DNA from: Clostridiaceae bacterium
GTDB lineage: Bacteria; Bacillota; Clostridia; Saccharofermentanales; DTU023
Reading direction: 5' to 3'
Length of the DNA stretch: 37,980 nt
Assembly (NCBI GenBank): GCA_012799695.1
Contig: JAAZKT010000061.1
Coordinates: forward strand, 1 to 37,980
In this document: positions 32,982 to 37,980 of the stretch, piece after piece
Layout: the number at the start of each line of letters is the position of its first letter
How positions within the stretch are numbered: the stretch's first letter is position 1
Program-made: the position numbers and the translations under genes
The notes under the pieces: generated by a model
Seen by the model: only the letters and a program-made list of their open reading frames with translations
Databases searched by the model: none
What the model was told of the DNA's origin: nothing

Positions 32982-34328
32982 TTACTCGGCGATTGCGTCA
33001 AATCTCTTCAGCCACGTCGAGTTCGATGTGCCGAACATGTAGTTTAGAATCATGACTTCGCCTATGTCGTTTTCACTGACAAGCGTCTTTAAGCTGCGTT
33101 TGTAATAGCGCGGGTCAACCACGTATATTTCATCGTAGTGGTTCGCGAGGTAGGGGACGAATGCATTGCCGAACGAGTCCTTAACAACGAGTATTTTTCG
33201 TCCGCTCGCATGGCTCGTCACGATTTTCAGAAGCGCGCGGTCGCCTCCGGAATAGTTGAGATAACTGTAGTCGCCTACGATCCTCTCGTCGTTGAGACGA
33301 GTTTGGTAAGAGGAAGCCATATCACCCTTGTCCCACGCCGTCGCCTTATAGGAGTCGACGAGCGGTTTCCACCCTTCTGTCGTGTCGGGGTTGTTCTTCA
33401 AAACATCTTCCTTCGTCGCGCGGTAGAGAGAGCCGAGGTACGTTCCTTCAAGTGTGTAGTGTTCCATTTGATCGAGCCGAACGGGTGTCCAACCGGCGCT
33501 CTCACAGTGGGCGACATAGGCGTAGTAAGCGCCAAGACCGGTCCAGTGATGGTCTGTCCTGAAGTAGATATATTTGTCCCGGTTCTGAAGCAGTTTGTCG
33601 TAAGCGTTGACCCTCTTGATATCCGGTTTCAATGTATCGTTGATGATCTCAATGCAGTCTTTCTGCGAAGAATAACCTGAATGGTACTTGTCAGGCGCGA
33701 AGAGCTCGACTGCCGTCGGCACGACCATGCTGTAGAGTTGCGTGCCGGATGGTAAGCTTGCGGCAAGTTTATTGAGGCGTTCGCCGTATGCCTTGAGGTT
33801 CTTTTCGTTGCCATAGTATCGCTCCATGGCGCGATCTTTTATGATAATAACCCCGATTTTTGTCGATTTTACCTCGCCCTCCTCAATGGTCGGAATAATG
33901 GGCGGTTCTGTTTCTATTGGACCATCCGTTTGTGACGGCAACGGATCAGTGGGGTCCGTGACGAGAGGCTCCGGTTGATCTGTTTCGTCCGGGTCATCTT
34001 CACCCGTCAGATCATGGTCGATCGGGATAATCTGCATCCCATCCTTATTGAGATTGGGGAAAGCGATTTTGCGCCAACCCTTGCCGACCTCAATGAGCGT
34101 TGATCGGAAAGGGAACTGGTCACTGAACCAGCCCTCGATTTTAACGGACTGTTCTCCCGTTTTTGCATCTTGGAAATTGAGCTCGGGGAAGCGTCGTAAA
34201 TGGCGTTTCTCTTCTACGGATACATCTTTTTCGGGCAAAATAAGGTGCAAAAGTCCGACCGCCAGAAGGATCACAACGAATACGATAATAGTGATGGCTT
34301 GATTTTCTCTACGAATTCTCATTTTCAA
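32982..34328 (-). CDS. DHHW-family (AlgJ/AlgX-like) surface acylation partner protein
   Basis: The protein has 448 residues with an N-terminal signal-anchor (about 11-30) and an extracytoplasmic SGNH-like domain. TDHHWTG (H260, H261, W262) is the family signature, and KDSFGNAF (S385) carries the likely catalytic Ser. A low-complexity linker rich in Asp, Pro, Thr and Glu (about 105-150) separates two parts. DHHW proteins pair with MBOAT acyltransferases to O-acetylate extracellular polysaccharides. Here it follows the MBOAT gene by 25 bases. The start is ambiguous: the TTG at 34328 has AGGA at good spacing, while the ATG at 34322 starts two codons later. Confidence 0.86.
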   Translation of the reverse strand: MKMRIRRENQAITIIVFVVILLAVGLLHLILPEKDVSVEEKRHLRRFPELNFQDAKTGEQSVKIEGWFSDQFPFRSTLIEVGKGWRKIAFPNLNKDGMQIIPIDHDLTGEDDPDETDQPEPLVTDPTDPLPSQTDGPIETEPPIIPTIEEGEVKSTKIGVIIIKDRAMERYYGNEKNLKAYGERLNKLAASLPSGTQLYSMVVPTAVELFAPDKYHSGYSSQKDCIEIINDTLKPDIKRVNAYDKLLQNRDKYIYFRTDHHWTGLGAYYAYVAHCESAGWTPVRLDQMEHYTLEGTYLGSLYRATKEDVLKNNPDTTEGWKPLVDSYKATAWDKGDMASSYQTRLNDERIVGDYSYLNYSGGDRALLKIVTSHASGRKILVVKDSFGNAFVPYLANHYDEIYVVDPRYYKRSLKTLVSENDIGEVMILNYMFGTSNSTWLKRFDAIAE

Positions 34329-34353
34329 TCACAATCCTATCACGCAACGCCCT

Positions 34354-35769
34354 TTAGAAACGGAAGTAGATAAACGGGTTATAGCTCGATGCGGCCAACG
34401 AAGCCGTGCAAACTAGAAGGAGTAACACGACACCAAGCGGCTGAAGAACGGTACCGACGCGCGAGGAGGCGATTCGATTCAATGGACGTTTCAATCTTAT
34501 CTTCAGCCACGGTAAGAGAGGCGTCGAGCCGATGATGGCGATGATGATAAAGACGAGGTGTTGTCTCCACAAAATTTGCGCCTCGATATCGGCAAACCCG
34601 GCAAGTCCGGGTGCGAACAGCCGCCCCATAAATGTGAAAAAGCCTGTGGGCTCCGTAAAATAAAAGATACTCCACCCGAAGAGAACGGCGAGCATTGTCA
34701 GCAGGTGACCGAAGACTTTAGGGATTCGTGTTTTCGCAGGCAGAATAAACGTTCTCTCGAACATCAGTATCGCAAAGTAGTAAAGTCCCCAGATGACGAA
34801 ATTGATGCTTGCGCCATGCCACAGACCCGTCAGAAACCACACGATGAAGGTATTCCTTATGCGATGGCGGCGATTGCCTCCGAGCGGAATATAGAGATAG
34901 TCCCGGAAAAATGTGCTCAGGGAAATGTGCCAGCGGCGCCAGAACTCGGTGATGGTTGACGAGATGTATGGGTAGTTGAAGTTTTCCAAAAAGTGAAAGC
35001 CGAACATATACCCTAAACCGATCGCCATATCGGAATACCCCGAAAAGTCGAAGTAAATTTGTATCGCGTAGGCAAGTATCCCGAGAATTGCTGTCGCAGA
35101 ACTTATCTGACCGAAGTGATCCGATTCGAGGCACACTTCAACAATCTCCGCAGCATAGTTGGCAATAAGAACCTTCTTCGCCAGACCGGCAAGGAAACGT
35201 CCAATTCCGGAGGTTACACCGTTGAGTGTGATACGACGTTTCGACAATTGCACTTCAACATCGGCGTAGCGGACGATAGGTCCCGCGATCAGTTGCGGGA
35301 AGAGTGCAACGTAGAGCAGAAAACGCCAGAACGACCGCTGCATGGCGATTTCTCCGCGGTATAAATCGATGATGTACGTCAACGCTTGGAAAGTGTAAAA
35401 CGAGATGCCGATCGGTAATGAAATGTCAGGAACCTTGAAGTTGATGAACGGTATCACGTTGAGAATCTCGACGAAAAAACCGGCATATTTGAAGTATGCG
35501 AGGCTCGAAAGGGCGATAACGATCGCAACGATAAGCCAGAATCGTCGTTTTCCTTTCGACCTTGAGCGGTTCAGGAAAAAACTCGAAAGCCAGATGACGA
35601 AGGAAGTAGTGATCATGAGCACGACGTATATAGGTTCGCCCCACGCATAAAAAAACAGCGAGAATACAAGCAAGATCGCGTTCTGCACGCTGGTCTTAGG
35701 GGTCAGCCAAACGGCCAGAAGGCAGAGCGGCAAAAACATATATAAAAAGATGAGCGACGAAAATACCAT
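34354..35769 (-). CDS. MBOAT-family O-acyltransferase (AlgI-like)
   Basis: A polytopic membrane protein of 471 residues with about ten hydrophobic segments. It is expected to move acyl groups, usually acetyl, across the membrane for transfer to a cell-surface polymer. The family landmarks are LPIGISFYTFQALTYIIDLYRGE, LFPQLIAGPIVRY, YFDFSGYSDMAIGLGYMFG, NFNYPYISSTITEFWRRWHISLSTFFRDYLYIPLGG, and the catalytic His in FLTGLWHGASINFVIWG. GGAG lies eight bases before the ATG. First gene of a two-gene unit with the DHHW protein; the acceptor polymer is unknown. Confidence 0.94.
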   Translation of the reverse strand: MVFSSLIFLYMFLPLCLLAVWLTPKTSVQNAILLVFSLFFYAWGEPIYVVLMITTSFVIWLSSFFLNRSRSKGKRRFWLIVAIVIALSSLAYFKYAGFFVEILNVIPFINFKVPDISLPIGISFYTFQALTYIIDLYRGEIAMQRSFWRFLLYVALFPQLIAGPIVRYADVEVQLSKRRITLNGVTSGIGRFLAGLAKKVLIANYAAEIVEVCLESDHFGQISSATAILGILAYAIQIYFDFSGYSDMAIGLGYMFGFHFLENFNYPYISSTITEFWRRWHISLSTFFRDYLYIPLGGNRRHRIRNTFIVWFLTGLWHGASINFVIWGLYYFAILMFERTFILPAKTRIPKVFGHLLTMLAVLFGWSIFYFTEPTGFFTFMGRLFAPGLAGFADIEAQILWRQHLVFIIIAIIGSTPLLPWLKIRLKRPLNRIASSRVGTVLQPLGVVLLLLVCTASLAASSYNPFIYFRF

Positions 35770-35830
35770 GCTGCTTTCTCCACAGAAATTAATTCTACTC
35801 TAACTTGGCTATGTGTCAACCGAGAGATAG

Positions 35831-36970
35831 CTACGGAGCGCCCACCGTTTCGATGTAGGCGAGGAGAAGGTCGACGACTTGACCGTAGGTCTTGACGCCG
35901 TCTTCTTCCTTGTTCGCTTTCAGATAGGCATCGTTAACGGCTGTCGAGATCGTTGCAACCGGCGTTTCAAAGGTTTTCCAGTATTCTCTTCCCGCTTTCA
36001 GGTCGCGAGCGACGGCGGGGGTAATGTACGCGTACGCATTCGCCCAACGGTCGCGATTCTCGCTGTAGAGCCTGTTGTTTAAATGTTTCCATGCGCTTAT
36101 CAAGCCTGAGTAACGCCACACAGGATCGGGGTGATGAATACAACTGATATAACCGGCGAGATTCGTGTCGTCCTCACGTGCAAAGCCGCGTGCATGCGCG
36201 ACTTCATGAGCCGCCGTCGCGGGAATGGCGTAGTCGGGCTGATCGGTATTGACGTTCACTTCGACGAAGAGAGGCATGTACATGCCGACGATATGGGTGT
36301 ACGACCAATAATAAGACAGAATCACGTTTTTCGGTACGGGGCGAATGGAGCTCTTCAGAGCCGGATAGATTTCACCCGCTTTATCCCATCCGATGTGGGA
36401 ATCTTTGAAAAGGTCACGAAGAGAACTGACAATAAGGACGCCGTTTTCATCCTCCGGCAAATCTTCGCGCACTTTTCCTGCAGCACGGGCGAAGGCGATG
36501 GTTGCGTATTCGAGTTCTTCGCAAGAGCGCTCTTTGACTGTGAGACCGAGCGCTTCCGAAAGAGGTGAACGCGCGTAATGGATGCCGTGAAATGCGAGGA
36601 AGAGCGACAGCGCAAAGAGAGCGATTGTGAGTACGACAAGTGTTGATTTCAGGAGTCGTCGCCATCTCCAAGCGGGATGGCGGATGAGCCTTGCGATGCC
36701 GTAGACTGTGAGCGCGGTAAGGGTCAGCACACCCCCCACAACAAGTAGTTCGGTCAAAGAAAAGGGGAGAAGGTTGATGACAGATGACAGACCTTTAGCT
36801 AATGGTTGGAACACCTTTTCCGAATACGTATCGGCAACCGCCGCATTATTGAAAGCGATGGCGCGCAAGATGATTAGTCCGAGCGAAATGAATGCGGCGA
36901 TGCCCAGAGCAATGTATGTAGCCTTCAGTTTCGGCTTTTGAAGTTCTTTTTTCGTTTTTCTCTTTCGCAT
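35831..36970 (-). CDS. DUF3810-family membrane metallopeptidase-like protein
   Basis: A 379-residue membrane protein. After a Lys-rich start, three hydrophobic segments lie at about 18-38, 63-86 and 104-126. The rest is a domain with HEVAH in PATAAHEVAHARGFAREDDTN, a zincin HExxH motif whose downstream Glu/Asp residues could supply a third ligand. This matches DUF3810, a family of unknown function with a predicted metallopeptidase site. I chose the ATG at 36970, preceded by GGAACGGAG at short spacing. Starts at 36994 (ATG) and 37003 (TTG) are possible and lack a better ribosome site. The gene is divergent from deoD. Confidence 0.8.
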   Translation of the reverse strand: MRKRKTKKELQKPKLKATYIALGIAAFISLGLIILRAIAFNNAAVADTYSEKVFQPLAKGLSSVINLLPFSLTELLVVGGVLTLTALTVYGIARLIRHPAWRWRRLLKSTLVVLTIALFALSLFLAFHGIHYARSPLSEALGLTVKERSCEELEYATIAFARAAGKVREDLPEDENGVLIVSSLRDLFKDSHIGWDKAGEIYPALKSSIRPVPKNVILSYYWSYTHIVGMYMPLFVEVNVNTDQPDYAIPATAAHEVAHARGFAREDDTNLAGYISCIHHPDPVWRYSGLISAWKHLNNRLYSENRDRWANAYAYITPAVARDLKAGREYWKTFETPVATISTAVNDAYLKANKEEDGVKTYGQVVDLLLAYIETVGAP

Positions 36971-37151
36971 TGACTCCGTTCCCGTCTTAATCATGATCCG
37001 CAAGAGAGGGCATGCTGTTCAATGTGTACGGAGTAAGAGTAACGGTCACGCAAAAAACAGTCAAGGCTATAGAGTTCAAGCCTAGACGCTGTAAAGGTGA
37101 AAGATTTCGTTGTTCCCTGTATAGCGTTGGTTACCGCCTTATCTGTTATAG

Positions 37152-37206
37152 TGACAGTGGAGATCGTTTGTTCCGTATACAAATGATCTTTCCATTATTA
37201 CTGTCA
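37152..37206 (+). promoter_or_regulatory. Inverted repeat / hairpin in the deoD upstream region
   Basis: AGATCGTTTG (37161-37170) pairs with CAAATGATCT (37180-37189), one G-U pair, over a nine-base loop. An outer TGACAG (37152-37157) pairs with CTGTCA (37201-37206). No T run follows. It lies 24 bases before the deoD start. It could be an RNA structure or a repressor-binding dyad; a TTATAG -10-like sequence just upstream (37146-37151) does not decide between them. Confidence 0.5.
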
Positions 37207-37230
37207 AAGCAAAAGAAAGAGAGGTTTTCT

Positions 37231-37950
37231 ATGCCTATTCCGACTCCACACATTGAAGCTAAAAGTCCTGACGAGATCGCCAATACCGTCTTGATGCCGG
37301 GCGATCCGTTACGTGCGAAGTTTATCGCCGAAACATATCTGGAAGATGTCACGCAATTTAACCGGGTGCGCGGGATGCTCGGTTTTACGGGCTACTACAA
37401 AGGCAAACGCGTCTCCGTCATGGGATCCGGCATGGGTATCCCGTCCGCCGTCATTTACTACCATGAATTGTTCGCTTTTTACGAGGTCGATACGATTATT
37501 CGTATTGGCACTGCGGGGGCGATGCAAGCCAATATCGCGTTGCGCGATATCGTGATCGCAACGGCATCGAACACTGATTCGAATCTCAACAGCGGACTTT
37601 TCGGACCGTATACTTTCTGTCCGACTCCCGATTTCGATTTAATGATCGAGGCGTATGAACGCGCCAAGGAACTCGGCATTTGTGTGCATGCCGGCACTGT
37701 CTGCAGTTCCGACCTTTTCTATAGGGAATTGGATCCCGGAGTCACGGAGCGTTTACAACAATACGGAGCGCTCGCTGTGGAGATGGAATCTGCAGGTCTC
37801 TACATGACTGCCAGAAAGCTCGGCAAACGCGCTTTGGCGATGTTTACCGTCAGTGACAGTCTCGTGACGCATGAGGCGGAAAGCGCCCAAGCGAGACAAG
37901 AAGCCTATCGTCATATGATGGAACTGGGTCTCGAGATCGCCCCCGCATAA
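37231..37950 (+). CDS. deoD: Purine nucleoside phosphorylase, DeoD type
   Basis: Splits purine ribo- and deoxyribonucleosides with phosphate in the salvage pathway. The 239 residues match the hexameric trimer-of-dimers type in length and motifs: TPHIEAKSPDEIANTVLMPGDPLRAKFIAETYL, VSVMGSGMGIPSAVIYYHEL, the phosphate-site IRIGTAGAMQ, VEMESAGLY in the ribose site, and FTVSDSL with the catalytic Asp. The ATG at 37231 follows AGAGAGG, and I chose it over a longer open frame from 37012 that runs through the hairpin. The inner genes of a deo operon are not adjacent in the window. Confidence 0.95.
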   Translation: MPIPTPHIEAKSPDEIANTVLMPGDPLRAKFIAETYLEDVTQFNRVRGMLGFTGYYKGKRVSVMGSGMGIPSAVIYYHELFAFYEVDTIIRIGTAGAMQANIALRDIVIATASNTDSNLNSGLFGPYTFCPTPDFDLMIEAYERAKELGICVHAGTVCSSDLFYRELDPGVTERLQQYGALAVEMESAGLYMTARKLGKRALAMFTVSDSLVTHEAESAQARQEAYRHMMELGLEIAPA

Positions 37951-37980
37951 TGAACGTTACAATCTTCTAACTTTAAAGGG

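Noticed and set aside
1-37980. CRISPR array, tRNA or rRNA genes
   Set aside because: No regularly spaced identical repeats with unique spacers, and no cloverleaf or rRNA-like sequence noticed. The 50-bp repeats at 3961-4099 have no comparable spacers.

Overview
The window reads as the chromosome of an anaerobic, moderate-GC Firmicute of the class Clostridia; placement near the Oscillospiraceae or Saccharofermentans/Fastidiosipila-like lineages is only a guess from protein style. The pointers are a trimeric NADH-linked [FeFe] hydrogenase, Firmicutes-type RNase J, RqcH, Rel, LytR-CpsA-Psr and QueT proteins, strong AGGAGG-type ribosome sites, and frequent TTG and GTG starts. Most of the window is ordinary housekeeping gene content. 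I see no CRISPR array, no rRNA or tRNA gene and no intact transposase.

Layout. 1-1219: the 3' end of a DUF559/Vsr-like nuclease gene, then 0.7 kb of non-coding DNA with degenerate repeats. 1220-3836: a divergent tetR-ftsH pair with a promoter region carrying two AACATGTT boxes. 3837-4297: a terminator-like hairpin, three tandem repeats of about 50 bp related in inverted orientation to those left of tetR, four 13-14 bp GC-rich repeats, and the ileS promoter. 4298-9322: ileS (type 2), queT, an rsmC-like methyltransferase and a divergent ispF, all on the plus strand. 9503-11377: a DUF2207 membrane protein on the minus strand. 11608-16405: rpsU with a strong terminator, then recJ and rel, coupled. 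16402-18156: RNase J, convergent with rel and sharing stop-codon bases. 18348-22789: rpsT, an LCP-family enzyme, ruvC, ruvA, a terminator, ruvB and queH. 22790-25035: rqcH (minus) and a small two-helix membrane protein (plus). 25124-29377: the hydrogenase operon (NuoE-like, NuoF-like, HydA-like; minus strand) behind a leader of about 155 nt that can form alternative structures. 29724-37950: a cytoplasmic 5'-nucleotidase, a DUF6935 protein with a PatB/MalY C-S lyase, an MBOAT/DHHW surface-acylation pair, a DUF3810 membrane metallopeptidase-like protein, and deoD behind a leader hairpin.

How the genes work together. QueT and QueH point to uptake of a queuosine precursor plus the last step of queuosine synthesis. 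RuvC, RuvA, RuvB and RecJ are recombination-repair proteins. Rel, RNase J and RqcH handle stress signalling, RNA turnover and ribosome rescue. The hydrogenase is expected to reoxidise NADH (and perhaps ferredoxin) during fermentation. The LCP enzyme and the MBOAT/DHHW pair act on the cell envelope.

The most unusual points are the tetR-ftsH pair bracketed by inverted repeat clusters without a transposase, the structured hydrogenase leader, the IspF-like protein with altered active-site positions, and the hairpin ahead of deoD. Translation starts were chosen from ribosome-site spacing and family N-termini and in several cases differ from the longest open frame.
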